Shown here: positions 53,312-63,510 of the stretch, one piece after another | Layout: each line of letters starts with the position of its first letter | How positions within the stretch are numbered: position 1 is the first letter of the stretch | Made by a program: the position numbers and the translations under genes | Notes under the pieces: generated by a model | The model's input: the letters and a program-made list of their open reading frames with translations, nothing else | Databases searched by the model: none | Told to the model about the DNA's origin: nothing | Source: Morganella morganii | GTDB taxonomy: Bacteria; Pseudomonadota; Gammaproteobacteria; Enterobacterales; Enterobacteriaceae | Reading direction: 5' to 3' | Assembly: GCF_019243775.1 (NCBI RefSeq) | Contig: NZ_CP069157.1 | Location: forward strand, 2,987,418-3,051,417 | DNA length: 64,000 bases

Positions 53312-54244
53312 ATGAAAAAAACAATCGTATTAGCACTGGGCGGCAACGCACTGGGAAATGATCTTCCGGGACAGATGGCTGCCGTCAAAACCACCTCTGT
53401 CGTGATTGCCGACCTGATTGCTCAGGGATACCGCGTTGTGGTCACACACGGTAACGGCCCGCAGGTGGGGATGATAACCGGCGCATTTGAGGCTGCCAGC
53501 AAAACCGAAGCCAAATCACCGGTTCTGCCGATGTCAGTCTGTGTGGCACTGAGCCAGGGATATATCGGTTACGATTTGCAGAACGCACTGCGTGAAGAGC
53601 TGCTGAACCGGGGTATCAATAAGCCGGTTGCCACTATCGTGACACAGGTGGAAGTGGATGCGGCGGATCCGTCATTTAAAAACCCGGCCAAACCTATCGG
53701 CGCGTTCTACAGCAAAGAAGAAGCGGAAGCCCTGAGCAGGAAAGGGTTTGAGATGCGCGAAGATGCGGGCCGTGGTTACCGCCGCGTGGTCTCATCACCG
53801 AAACCGGTTGATATTATTGAAAAAGAAACCGTCAAAGCCATGCTGGATGCTGATCAGCTGGTGATCACTGTCGGCGGCGGCGGTATTCCGGTGATCCGCG
53901 ACGGCAACACCCTGCGCGGGGCCAATGCGGTTATCGACAAAGACTGGGCGAGCGCCAAACTGGCAGAGATGATCGATGCGGATATGCTGATTATCCTGAC
54001 CGCCGTGGAAAAAATTGCCATCAACTTCGGCAAACCAAACGAGCAGTGGCTGGATAAACTGACATCTGCGGATGCACAGCGTTATATCGATGAGAAACAT
54101 TTTGCACCGGGATCTATGTTACCGAAAGTGGAAGCCGCGCTCTCCTTCAGCCGCAGTAAAAAAGGCCGCAAGGCACTGATTACTCTGCTGAATAAAGCCA
54201 AAGACGGTATTGAGGGTAAAACCGGTACTATTATCGGCGATTAA
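53312..54244 (+). CDS. yqeA: Carbamate kinase YqeA
   Basis: 310-residue amino acid kinase-fold enzyme that takes the phosphate of carbamoyl phosphate to make ATP, leaving CO2 and ammonia. LALGGNALGNDLPGQ, VVTHGNGPQVGMITGAFEAA, VVSSPKPVDIIE, VGGGGIPVI and LLNKAKDGIEGKTGTII follow carbamate kinases. As the last gene of the set it explains how carbamoyl groups freed by YgeW yield energy under anaerobic conditions. Followed by a strong terminator. Confidence 0.94.
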   Translation: MKKTIVLALGGNALGNDLPGQMAAVKTTSVVIADLIAQGYRVVVTHGNGPQVGMITGAFEAASKTEAKSPVLPMSVCVALSQGYIGYDLQNALREELLNRGINKPVATIVTQVEVDAADPSFKNPAKPIGAFYSKEEAEALSRKGFEMREDAGRGYRRVVSSPKPVDIIEKETVKAMLDADQLVITVGGGGIPVIRDGNTLRGANAVIDKDWASAKLAEMIDADMLIILTAVEKIAINFGKPNEQWLDKLTSADAQRYIDEKHFAPGSMLPKVEAALSFSRSKKGRKALITLLNKAKDGIEGKTGTIIGD

Positions 54245-54262
54245 TCTTCCTTTTGTTAATAT

Positions 54263-54288
54263 AACGGCCGGGTTTCCCGGCCGTTTTT
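54263..54288. terminator. Terminator after yqeA
   Basis: AACGGCCGGG-TTT-CCCGGCCGTT followed by TTTCT. Strong 10 bp stem that ends the ygeW-yqeA operon and lies next to the converging end of the DUF4139 gene. Confidence 0.88.
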
Positions 54289-54300
54289 CTGCTGCAATAA

Positions 54301-55929
54301 TTATAAACCACTGATTGGTTTTTCTTTCGGATATTTCAGTGTGTAACTCAGCGGCAGTTCCATTACCTGCTGCGGCTTCAGCTCCACTTTCCATTCCACT
54401 TCACCGGTCTGTTTATTAACGGTCCCTTCTCCGGTTTTAACATCTTTCACCAGGATATTGGTATCCTGACTGACCGGGATCTGATCAAACACCGTTACCA
54501 CCAGCGGCGCTTTGGCGAAAGATGACAGGGTAATCATATAACCTTCGCTCTGTTCAACCGCAGAGCCCAGAATACCCGGCTGTTTTGTCAGTTTACTGTC
54601 CACCTTACGGCTGACCTGAATATCTTTATTCATGCCGAACGGCAGTTCCAGCTCATTGGTGATCAGGCCGGAATCGATATAAGTCTGCCCGATATAACGG
54701 TTATCAAAATAGATATTCGCCTTACCGCTGAGCAGACTCAGCGCCGGTGCGTTTTCCACAACCGCCTGTAAATACACATGTTCGTCCATCTTAGGCCGTG
54801 TGATATAACGGTATTTTCCGTCCAGCGCCGTCTGTTTGATCGTCAGTGAGCGCGACTCCGCAACGGACGGCAGGGAGTACGGTTTATCAATGCGGTATGT
54901 CAGGCTGATACCGTTACTCTCTGCGGTAACAAACGACGAGATCCCGCCGGCAGGGGCTTGTTTCGCTGAGCGGTTGCGGCTGTACTCCTTCTTGTCCTCC
55001 GCCATCATAGCCACCGGGGCAGGCGCCATTTCACCCATCACCGCATACTCATTGATCAGTGACAGATACTGCGGATAAAGTTGCGGCGGGGCAATACTCT
55101 GTACCGGGTCGGCGGATGACAGCACCAGATCCACCTGATCCCAGTCAATACCGGTGTTCTGGATCACATCCGCTTTGTAGGTCAGCGTCACCGGCTTATC
55201 CATACCGGCGCTGCGGATATCATAGGACGGCGCCCAGGCCGCATCCGGCGTGATATAGTCGATATCCAGTTCCGCTGCCACCGCTTTTTTCGCGGACACA
55301 TTCAGCACCAGCTGCGTGCGGCGCTCCTTAAACTGTGTGACTTTCTCTTCATACTGCGCTTTCAGCAGTGCCAGTGCTTCGGTTTTTTCTTTGATTTGCC
55401 GGGAATATTCCAGCTGCTCCGCATAGATTTTTGCCATCTGAGTGCGGATAAAATCCAGCTTCTGCACGGATTGCTCCTGTGTCAGCGGCGCACCGCCGGT
55501 GCCGAAGAAATCCTGATCACGCAGCAGACCCAGCTGCTCGTTATTCACTTCCGTCTGCATATTCAGTTGCTGAATCGCCAGATCCTGCTCCTCAATCTGC
55601 GCCTTCATAGCATTGATTTCGTCTGAATACACCGGCTTTTCAATTTCGCTGCGCAGATTGACGGACTGAATGATGACATCATCATTATTCAGCATAACGG
55701 ATAAGCTGCCGGGATTAATATTTCCGGCCACATTAGTCAGGATCACATCACTGTCACCGGCAGGCAGATTCAGTGTTGCGCTGTTACTCAGCTCTGCCCC
55801 GCGCAGGAAAATCGTGGCTTTGTTAAGTTTTACATCCTGAACAATTACATTCGGTTTGCCCGCCGCCGCGGCTGTTACCGCCATACCGGCGATCAGCAGG
55901 GTACTTTTAACGCCAAAGGTTAATGTCAT
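54301..55929 (-). CDS. DUF4139 family (MuiA-like) exported protein
   Basis: 542-residue protein with a signal peptide (STLLIAGMAVTAAAAGKP). The N-terminal DUF4140 part (VNLNKATIFLRGAEL-like, here DVKLNKATIFLRGAELSN) is followed by a coiled coil (residues 105-205) and the DUF4139 beta domain (YITPDAAWAPSYDIRS, ...EWKVELKPQQVMELPLSYTLKYP). These are known as mucoidy inhibitor A-like proteins; the molecular role is not known. GGGAG precedes the ATG. Stands alone; it ends close to the yqeA terminator. Confidence 0.85.
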   Translation of the reverse strand: MTLTFGVKSTLLIAGMAVTAAAAGKPNVIVQDVKLNKATIFLRGAELSNSATLNLPAGDSDVILTNVAGNINPGSLSVMLNNDDVIIQSVNLRSEIEKPVYSDEINAMKAQIEEQDLAIQQLNMQTEVNNEQLGLLRDQDFFGTGGAPLTQEQSVQKLDFIRTQMAKIYAEQLEYSRQIKEKTEALALLKAQYEEKVTQFKERRTQLVLNVSAKKAVAAELDIDYITPDAAWAPSYDIRSAGMDKPVTLTYKADVIQNTGIDWDQVDLVLSSADPVQSIAPPQLYPQYLSLINEYAVMGEMAPAPVAMMAEDKKEYSRNRSAKQAPAGGISSFVTAESNGISLTYRIDKPYSLPSVAESRSLTIKQTALDGKYRYITRPKMDEHVYLQAVVENAPALSLLSGKANIYFDNRYIGQTYIDSGLITNELELPFGMNKDIQVSRKVDSKLTKQPGILGSAVEQSEGYMITLSSFAKAPLVVTVFDQIPVSQDTNILVKDVKTGEGTVNKQTGEVEWKVELKPQQVMELPLSYTLKYPKEKPISGL

Positions 55930-56137
55930 TACTTAACTCCCTGATTATTATCATCACGATTCCGGCACCGTATACCGGCAGGCCGCTGTGTACACCATAA
56001 CTCACCATAGTAGAACAGCTGCGGTAACGAAGATAACGGAATAACCCTAAAAGCGCGGCTGCCCGCCGTTTGCCGGGCTTTTTATATGTTACTGTTTCTT
56101 TAAAACGGTATTTTATGATTAACATTTGTACGTTTAT

Positions 56138-56155
56138 TGTTTAGTATACTAAACA
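56138..56155. promoter_or_regulatory. Perfect 18 bp palindrome before the MFS gene
   Basis: TGTTTAGTATACTAAACA is fully self-complementary and lies 34 bp before the ATG, where it would overlap the promoter or its start site. It is an evident repressor site. The MFS protein resembles nicotinate transporters, so an NAD-responsive regulator such as NrtR is possible, but I cannot confirm the motif. Confidence 0.75.
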
Positions 56156-56189
56156 CATTTTCTTCTGACGGATAAAAAAGGTCGCAACC

Positions 56190-57419
56190 ATGACGACACT
56201 CCGGACACACACGGCAGCGCCTGCCACTTCACGTAACAAGCTGTTATGGATAGCCGGGATGGGCTGGACATTTGACGCCATGGATGTCGGGCTGCTGGCA
56301 TTTCTGCTGGCCGCCTTACAGGCAGACTGGGGGCTGAGTGCCGCACAGCTCGGCTGGATCGGCAGTCTTAATGCCGCCGGGATGGCAGTCGGTGCCTTTG
56401 TTTTCGGTCTGATGGCAGACCGGAAAGGCCGCAAACCGGTGTTTATTATCACCCTGCTGCTGTTCAGTCTGGGATCCGGACTGACCGCTGTCGCCGGTTC
56501 GCTCGCCGTGGTGCTGGTGCTGCGCTTTTTCATCGGTATGGGACTGGGCGGGGAGCTGCCGGTAGCCTCCACGCTGGTCAGTGAGAGCGTAGCCCCTCAC
56601 GAGCGCGGCCGTGTGGTCGTGCTGCTGGAGAGCTTCTGGGCCGTGGGCTGGCTGATTGCGGCACTGATTGCCTATTATGTTATCCCTGATTACGGCTGGC
56701 GTACGGCGATGCTGCTCAGTGCCCTGCCTGCGCTGTATGCCCTCTGGCTGCGGGCAAAGCTGCCGGAGCCGGTATCCCGCTATACCGCACAGGAGCGCCC
56801 GAAACTCACCATTGCACAATCGATGGCACTGATCTGGTCGCCGCAGTACCGCCGTGCCACCCTGATGCTGTGGATCCTGTGGTTCTGTGTGGTGTTTTCC
56901 TATTACGGTATTTTTCTCTGGCTGCCGGGCGTGGCGATCCTCAAGGGATTCAGTCTGATAAAAAGCTTTCAGTATGTGCTGATCATGACACTCGCCCAGT
57001 TGCCCGGCTATTTCAGTGCCGCCTGGCTTATCGAGCGTTACGGCCGCAAATTCGTGCTGGTCACCTATCTCGCCGGAACAGCAATCAGTGCTTACGGGTT
57101 CAGTTGCGCGGAAACCGCCACGGCACTGGTCATTTCGGGCATGCTGCTCTCATTCTTTAATCTCGGCGCCTGGGGCGCGCTCTACGCCTACACGCCGGAG
57201 CAGTATCCGGACAGTGTCCGCGCCACCGGTGCCGGTACCGCCACCGCAATCGGTCGGATAGGCGGGATCCTCGGCCCTCTTCTGGCCGGTTACCTGATTC
57301 AGTATCAATTTGCTGTCAGCACGATTTTCCTGATCTTCAGTGCCGCGGTGGTTATCGCCATTCTCTCCGTCATTTTCCTTGGCGCGGAAACCCGTAACCG
57401 CGAGCTCAGTACCATTTAA
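56190..57419 (+). CDS. MFS transporter, NiaP/aromatic acid:H+ symporter-like
   Basis: 409-residue major facilitator with 12 helices. [21 protein letters not shown] has the D-x-x-D type first-helix motif of acid symporters; [16 protein letters not shown] is the classic loop 2-3 motif; [17 protein letters not shown] and [20 protein letters not shown] fit the nicotinate/benzoate (NiaP, sugar-porter related) branch. The most likely cargo is nicotinate or another small aromatic acid. A perfect palindrome lies upstream. The exact substrate is inference. Confidence 0.75.
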   Translation: MTTLRTHTAAPATSRNKLLWIAGMGWTFDAMDVGLLAFLLAALQADWGLSAAQLGWIGSLNAAGMAVGAFVFGLMADRKGRKPVFIITLLLFSLGSGLTAVAGSLAVVLVLRFFIGMGLGGELPVASTLVSESVAPHERGRVVVLLESFWAVGWLIAALIAYYVIPDYGWRTAMLLSALPALYALWLRAKLPEPVSRYTAQERPKLTIAQSMALIWSPQYRRATLMLWILWFCVVFSYYGIFLWLPGVAILKGFSLIKSFQYVLIMTLAQLPGYFSAAWLIERYGRKFVLVTYLAGTAISAYGFSCAETATALVISGMLLSFFNLGAWGALYAYTPEQYPDSVRATGAGTATAIGRIGGILGPLLAGYLIQYQFAVSTIFLIFSAAVVIAILSVIFLGAETRNRELSTI

Positions 57420-57565
57420 CATCTGTTCTGACGGCGGTTATTCCGCCGTCAGAGCCTGATGCAGCGCATAGTTATCGCTGTCATTCCTCCCCTTTACCGC
57501 AACAGGCGCGTATAATTCAGCCATTATGTCACTGCCGGATCGCCGGCGAAAACCGTAAAAAGAAA

Positions 57566-58117
57566 ATGAATCAATACGATAAAATCAGTAAATTTCTGAG
57601 TTATGTCCTGCGGCACCAGCCGGACTCCATCGGGATCCGCCTCGACAATGAAGGCTGGACAGATATCACCGTGCTCCTGCGTCAGGCCGCTGCTCACGGC
57701 ACACCGTTTGACCGTGAAACGCTGGAAAAGGTGGTGGAAACCAATGACAAAAAGCGGTTTACGATCTCATCCGACGGCATGTATATCCGTGCGGCACAGG
57801 GGCATTCTGCCGGACAGGTGGCGATCGATTACCCGCCGCAGACACCGCCGGATATTCTGTATCACGGTACCGCTATCCGGTTTATCAGTGATATCTGTGA
57901 ACTGGGATTAATTGCCGGATCACGGCACTATGTGCACCTCAGCGCGGATGAAGATACCGCACTGACTGTCGGTGCCCGTCACGGCAAACCGGTGGTACTC
58001 ACCATTGCCGCCGGGGAGATGCATAAAACCGGTTATCCGTTCTATCTGGCGGATAACGGCGTCTGGCTGACGCCGCATGTACCGATCAAATACCTGTCGC
58101 AGAAAAAACCCGGCTGA
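57566..58117 (+). CDS. kptA: RNA 2'-phosphotransferase KptA
   Basis: 183-residue Tpt1/KptA enzyme that moves an internal RNA 2'-phosphate to NAD+. The N-terminal winged-helix begins [25 protein letters not shown], with the Arg-His pair that binds the 2'-phosphate; the C-terminal NAD domain has [26 protein letters not shown] and [13 protein letters not shown]. Bacteria have no known tRNA-splicing use for it, and its role may be in RNA repair. Monocistronic, ends against fghA. Confidence 0.93.
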   Translation: MNQYDKISKFLSYVLRHQPDSIGIRLDNEGWTDITVLLRQAAAHGTPFDRETLEKVVETNDKKRFTISSDGMYIRAAQGHSAGQVAIDYPPQTPPDILYHGTAIRFISDICELGLIAGSRHYVHLSADEDTALTVGARHGKPVVLTIAAGEMHKTGYPFYLADNGVWLTPHVPIKYLSQKKPG

Positions 58118-58125
58118 CCGGGTTT
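58103..58125 (-). terminator. Terminator of fghA
   Basis: AAACCCGG-TCAG-CCGGGTTT followed by TTTCTG, read leftward, ends fghA inside the last codons of kptA. On the other strand the same stem follows kptA with a short T run. Confidence 0.75.
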
Positions 58126-58954
58126 ATGCGTTAAGACGTGCTGCATGCCACGCGATATGATCCGCGATAAAACTCGCAATGAAGTAATAGCTGTGATCAT
58201 AACCGGCATGCACACGGATGGTGTGCGGGATATTGTGTGTTTCGCAGGCGGATTTCAGTAACCCGGTTTTCAGCTGCTTACTGAAGAAGGTATCGGCAAG
58301 CCCCTGATCAACCAGCATATCCGTCACCCGGTGGCCGGATTCAATCAGTTTCACCGCATCATACTGTTCCCACGCCGCTTTATCCTCTCCCAGATAGGCA
58401 GAAAACGCTTTTTCGCCCCACGGCACCTGTGACGGTGACACAATCGGCGCAAATGCCGACACGCTGAGAAATGCATCCGGATTACGCAGCGCCAGCACCA
58501 GTGCGCCGTGCCCGCCCATCGAGTGCCCGCAGATACCGCGTTTTTCCGATGTGCCGAAATGTCCGCTTACCAGGGTGTGCAGCTCATTCAGAATATAATC
58601 ATACATCTGATAATGCGCTTTCCACGGCTCCTGTGTGGCATTGACATAAAACCCGGCGCCCTGGCCAAGATCGTACTCTTTATCATCCGCCACCTGACTG
58701 CCGCGCGGACTGGTATCCGGCGCGACAATCACCAGACCGAGCTCCGCTGCATAACGCTGCGCCCCGGCTTTGGTGATAAAATTCTGCTCGTTGCAGGTCA
58801 GCCCGGAAAGCCAGTACAACACCGGACATTTCTCTGTTTTTGCCTGCGGCGGCAGAAACACGGAAAAGGTCATCGGCGTACCGGTCACCGCAGAATGGTG
58901 ACGCCAGACTTCCTGGCTGCCGCCGAAACAGGCGTGATGTTCAATCCGTTCCAT
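58124..58954 (-). CDS. fghA: S-formylglutathione hydrolase
   Basis: 276-residue serine esterase that frees formate from S-formylglutathione, the second step of glutathione-dependent formaldehyde removal. The nucleophile is in CGHSMGGHGALVLALRN, the oxyanion segment in LYWLSGLTCNEQNFITKAG, and the catalytic His in HAGYDHSYYFIASFI. Overall match to E. coli FrmB/YeiG is clear. It follows frmA by 21 bases on the same strand, so the pair is an operon. No frmR repressor gene is next to it. Confidence 0.93.
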   Translation of the reverse strand: MERIEHHACFGGSQEVWRHHSAVTGTPMTFSVFLPPQAKTEKCPVLYWLSGLTCNEQNFITKAGAQRYAAELGLVIVAPDTSPRGSQVADDKEYDLGQGAGFYVNATQEPWKAHYQMYDYILNELHTLVSGHFGTSEKRGICGHSMGGHGALVLALRNPDAFLSVSAFAPIVSPSQVPWGEKAFSAYLGEDKAAWEQYDAVKLIESGHRVTDMLVDQGLADTFFSKQLKTGLLKSACETHNIPHTIRVHAGYDHSYYFIASFIADHIAWHAARLNA

Positions 58955-58975
58955 ATTATCTCCCTGAATACGTTA

Positions 58976-60369
<1,394 letters not shown>

Positions 60370-60390
60370 TAACGAAAAAAACGAAAACCA

Positions 60391-61605
60391 TTATCGTCCG
60401 GCCCGGTAACGCAAATTCGCCAGATCATGACCGGACGGTTGCTGGTAAATATCCAGCCGGAAATATTTTGCCGACGCATTCACATATTCAAATATCTGCG
60501 ACTGAGTTTCCTCATAATCAACCCAGGTGGTGGAGCGGGTAAAACAGTATATTTCAACCGGCAATCCCTCCGGTGTCGGCGACATGGTTCTGATCACCAG
60601 ATACATATCCGCCCGCACATCACCGCGCATTTTGATCCAGTTAAGAAGATATTTGCGGAACAGCTGTAAATTAGTGACCCCTTTTGCAGCCATCCACTCT
60701 TTTACGTCATCATAACCGGTATTTTCCGCCAGTATTTCATCCAGTGACTGACGAAACGATTCCTGATTCCGCAGCTCCGCTAATAACGTTTCATCAGCAA
60801 ACGATACTGAGGACTGATCAATATAAAAACTGCGTTTAATACGGCGGCCGCCGGAAGAGAACATCGGCTGCCAGTTAGTGTATTTTTCGGTCAGGAAATC
60901 TTTTGTCGGGATCCTTGAGATCGTATTATCCCAGTTGCGGACAGTAATGGTATGCAGCGCAATATCAATCACTTCACCGCTGATATTACTGCCGGGCAAT
61001 TCTATCCAGTCATACAGTTTCAGCACCTTACCGTTGGAGACCAGAATATTGGCCACAAAGGATAATAAGGTGTGCTGAAAGACAAACATCAGAACAGCTG
61101 CAACGGCACCGAAACCGGAAATAATAATCAGCGGCGACTGCGAGGTCATTAACGCAATAATCAGGATAAAGGAAACAATCCACACCCCGATTTTGGCAAT
61201 TTCAATATACCCCTTTATCGAGCTGTTACGGTACGATGAACGCCCGGTATGGCGCAGGATAAATATATCCAGCCCGTCATTAACCAGTGAAGCCAGATTA
61301 ATAATCAGGAATGCGCTGCATACGGTATTAAACAGAATATTCATTTCTGCCGAAAAGGTCGGCAGCATTTTATTAATGTACAGCACCAGCGTGACAGCCA
61401 CGACAGAGGCACTTTTCTTGGCAATACTGTGGATCATGCTGTCGTCAGTCAGGTTAGTAAATAACGACAACAAACGTTTTGCCACGCGCAGAAATATAAG
61501 CCGCCCGAGAAACCAGGTGACCAGCAGAATAACCACCAGAATCACCGCTGATAAAACGGCGCTCGCGGTAATAAAATCATATAATTCAGATAATTTTTCC
61601 ATCAT
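60391..61605 (-). CDS. MscS-family mechanosensitive channel, YbdG-like
   Basis: 404-residue channel. Five or so membrane helices occupy the first 185 residues, the last being the pore-lining one (FGAVAAVLMFVFQHTLLSFVANILV), followed by the MscS beta domain (LKLYDWIELPGSNISGEVIDIALHTITVRNWDNTISRIP, in pieces) and a C-terminal cytoplasmic domain with WQPMFSSGGRRIKRSFYID. The TNWQPMFSSGGRRIKR and STTWVDYEETQSQIFEY segments resemble E. coli YbdG (MscM). It releases solutes on hypo-osmotic shock. The ATG at 61602 is an alternative start. Confidence 0.88.
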   Translation of the reverse strand: MMEKLSELYDFITASAVLSAVILVVILLVTWFLGRLIFLRVAKRLLSLFTNLTDDSMIHSIAKKSASVVAVTLVLYINKMLPTFSAEMNILFNTVCSAFLIINLASLVNDGLDIFILRHTGRSSYRNSSIKGYIEIAKIGVWIVSFILIIALMTSQSPLIIISGFGAVAAVLMFVFQHTLLSFVANILVSNGKVLKLYDWIELPGSNISGEVIDIALHTITVRNWDNTISRIPTKDFLTEKYTNWQPMFSSGGRRIKRSFYIDQSSVSFADETLLAELRNQESFRQSLDEILAENTGYDDVKEWMAAKGVTNLQLFRKYLLNWIKMRGDVRADMYLVIRTMSPTPEGLPVEIYCFTRSTTWVDYEETQSQIFEYVNASAKYFRLDIYQQPSGHDLANLRYRAGR

Positions 61606-61714
61606 ATCTCACAGCATACATCAAAATATCAGCAATAGAGTCTGACACAGGTAAAATGTGTGTGTTTGATTACAGGTGATATCAGGCTGTTACCGGTTAT
61701 TTCCGGCGGGAAAT

Positions 61715-62091
61715 TCAGGATTTTTCCTGCGGCTCACAGACCATATGCCCCGGTGATTCCGGATTCAGATCACGGGTGCCGAAGCGGCGGACAGAATAAT
61801 CAGAGCGGATACAGTGATAAACCCGGCCTGATGCGGCAGAGGATACCGTAAAATCAATATTCCGCTTACCGGTAACGGACGGCGGATTTTCTTTAATATT
61901 GCTGATGGTGAGATCTGATATATCCCCCACCTGAAAATCGCGGTTAATCGCAGCCTGTGCATGCATTTTCAGGGAATCCGGCGTATAGAGAAGTCCTGTA
62001 CCCGGTATCATCCGAAATCCGCCGGTACTACGATCGCACAATTGTGATAATCCCGCATCGCGATAAGGAATATAGTGATAATAGTTCTCAT
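61715..62091 (-). pseudogene. Frameshifted lipoprotein-like gene
   Basis: A leftward frame (open 61715-62131) encodes a plausible mature exported protein: MIPGTGLLYTPDSLKM, then DISDLTISNIKENPP, FTVSSAASGRVYHCIRSDYS, ending VCEPQEKS. Its own N terminus is not a signal. In another frame at 62091 starts [12 protein letters not shown], a signal-like sequence that meets [12 protein letters not shown] of the first frame after a one-base shift. It therefore looks like a lipoprotein gene broken by a frameshift, or a gene starting inside at MIPGTG. Function unknown. Its 5' end overlaps the mntH promoter. Confidence 0.5.
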
Positions 62092-62113
62092 TACGATCAC
62101 GGACGGATTTATC

Positions 62114-63472
62114 ATGCTGAATACACCGCAACTCAGTCTGGCTGAAATCAATAATACCGTGCCGGTTGCCGGGGCAAAATCCGGTTTTCTGCGCAAGCTG
62201 TTTGCCTTTTCCGGCCCGGGTGCACTGGTGGCGGTGGGATATATGGATCCCGGAAACTGGATCACCTCGATTCAGGGCGGGGCGCTGTACAGTTATCTGC
62301 TGCTGTCGGTAATTTTGCTGTCCAGCCTGATTGCGATGCTGTTACAGGCAATGTGCGCAAAACTCGGGATCGTCACCGGCCAGGATCTGGCGCAGGCTAC
62401 CCGGGCACGGGTCGGGCCGAAGCTGGCGGCGCTGTTGTGGATCACCACTGAACTGGCGATTATGGCGACCGAGATTGCGGAGGTGATCGGCAGTGCGGTG
62501 GCACTGAACCTGCTGTTCGGCATTCCGCTGATGGCCGGTGTGCTGCTGACAGTGCTGGATGTATTTCTGCTGCTGGTGCTGATGAAACTCGGTTTCCGCA
62601 AAATTGAAGCCTTTGTGTTTGTCCTGATCTTAACGATTTTCCTGATTTTTGCCTACGAGGTGATGCTGTCGGACCCGGACATGAGTGCAGTATTGCGCGG
62701 CTTTATTCCGTCGGAGAAAATCTTCACCGCCACACTGGCCGGGCAGGATTCCGCCCTGCTGATCGGGCTGGGGATTGTCGGGGCAACGGTGATGCCGCAT
62801 AACCTCTATCTTCACTCTTCTATTGTGCAGAGCCGTCAGTATGACCGCCGCAGTGAGGCCGGGCTGCGCGAGGCGATCCGCTTTGCAACAATTGATTCCA
62901 ATATCCAGCTCGGGTTTTCATTTATTATCAACTGTCTGCTGCTGGTGCTCGGTGCAGCGCTGTTTTTCGGTAACGATCCGTCTGACCTCGGACGTTTCAC
63001 CCAGCTGTATGACGCGCTGCAGAATCCGGGTATCGTCGGCGGTATCGCCAGTGCCACGCTCTCCACACTGTTCGCGGTGGCGCTGCTCGCCTCCGGGCAG
63101 AACGCCACAATCACCGGTACACTGACCGGGCAGATTGTGATGGAAGGCTTTATTCATCTGCGGCTGCCGATGTGGCTGCGCCGGGTGATCACCCGTGGTC
63201 TGGCCGTGATCCCGGTGATTATCTGTATTTACCTGTGGGGGGATCGCGAGGATGTGGTGGAAAGTCTGCTGATTTATACCCAGGTGTTTCTGAGTATCGC
63301 CCTGCCGTTCTCCATGATCCCGCTGCTGCTGCTGACCTCGAGCAAAAAAATCATGGGGGTGTTTGTGAACTCGCAGCTGACGATCATACTCGGGACTGTT
63401 TCCACTGTAGCACTGGTGATCCTCAATTTACAGTTGATCCGGGAAGTGGCCGGGATGCTGTTCCGTGCCTGA
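62114..63472 (+). CDS. mntH: Manganese/proton symporter MntH
   Basis: 452-residue Nramp transporter with 11 helices that brings in Mn(II) (and Fe(II)) with protons. The metal site is in [15 protein letters not shown] (helix 1) and [14 protein letters not shown] (helix 6); the transport signature [23 protein letters not shown] is present. The ATG at 62114 gives a normal N terminus; a GTG at 62075 is also in frame. GATAATAGTTCTCATTAC around 62078-62095 resembles a weak Fur box. Family call is firm; regulation is tentative. Confidence 0.93.
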   Translation: MLNTPQLSLAEINNTVPVAGAKSGFLRKLFAFSGPGALVAVGYMDPGNWITSIQGGALYSYLLLSVILLSSLIAMLLQAMCAKLGIVTGQDLAQATRARVGPKLAALLWITTELAIMATEIAEVIGSAVALNLLFGIPLMAGVLLTVLDVFLLLVLMKLGFRKIEAFVFVLILTIFLIFAYEVMLSDPDMSAVLRGFIPSEKIFTATLAGQDSALLIGLGIVGATVMPHNLYLHSSIVQSRQYDRRSEAGLREAIRFATIDSNIQLGFSFIINCLLLVLGAALFFGNDPSDLGRFTQLYDALQNPGIVGGIASATLSTLFAVALLASGQNATITGTLTGQIVMEGFIHLRLPMWLRRVITRGLAVIPVIICIYLWGDREDVVESLLIYTQVFLSIALPFSMIPLLLLTSSKKIMGVFVNSQLTIILGTVSTVALVILNLQLIREVAGMLFRA

Positions 63473-63477
63473 ATAAT

Positions 63478-63499
63478 CCGGGTACGGTGCCGTACCCGG
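63478..63499. terminator. Hairpin between mntH and yqeB-like gene
   Basis: CCGGGTACGG-TG-CCGTACCCGG, a perfect 10 bp stem between the converging genes. It has no T tract, so it may stop both transcripts only partly or protect their ends. Confidence 0.55.
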
Positions 63500-63510
63500 A
63501 AAATCCGTGA

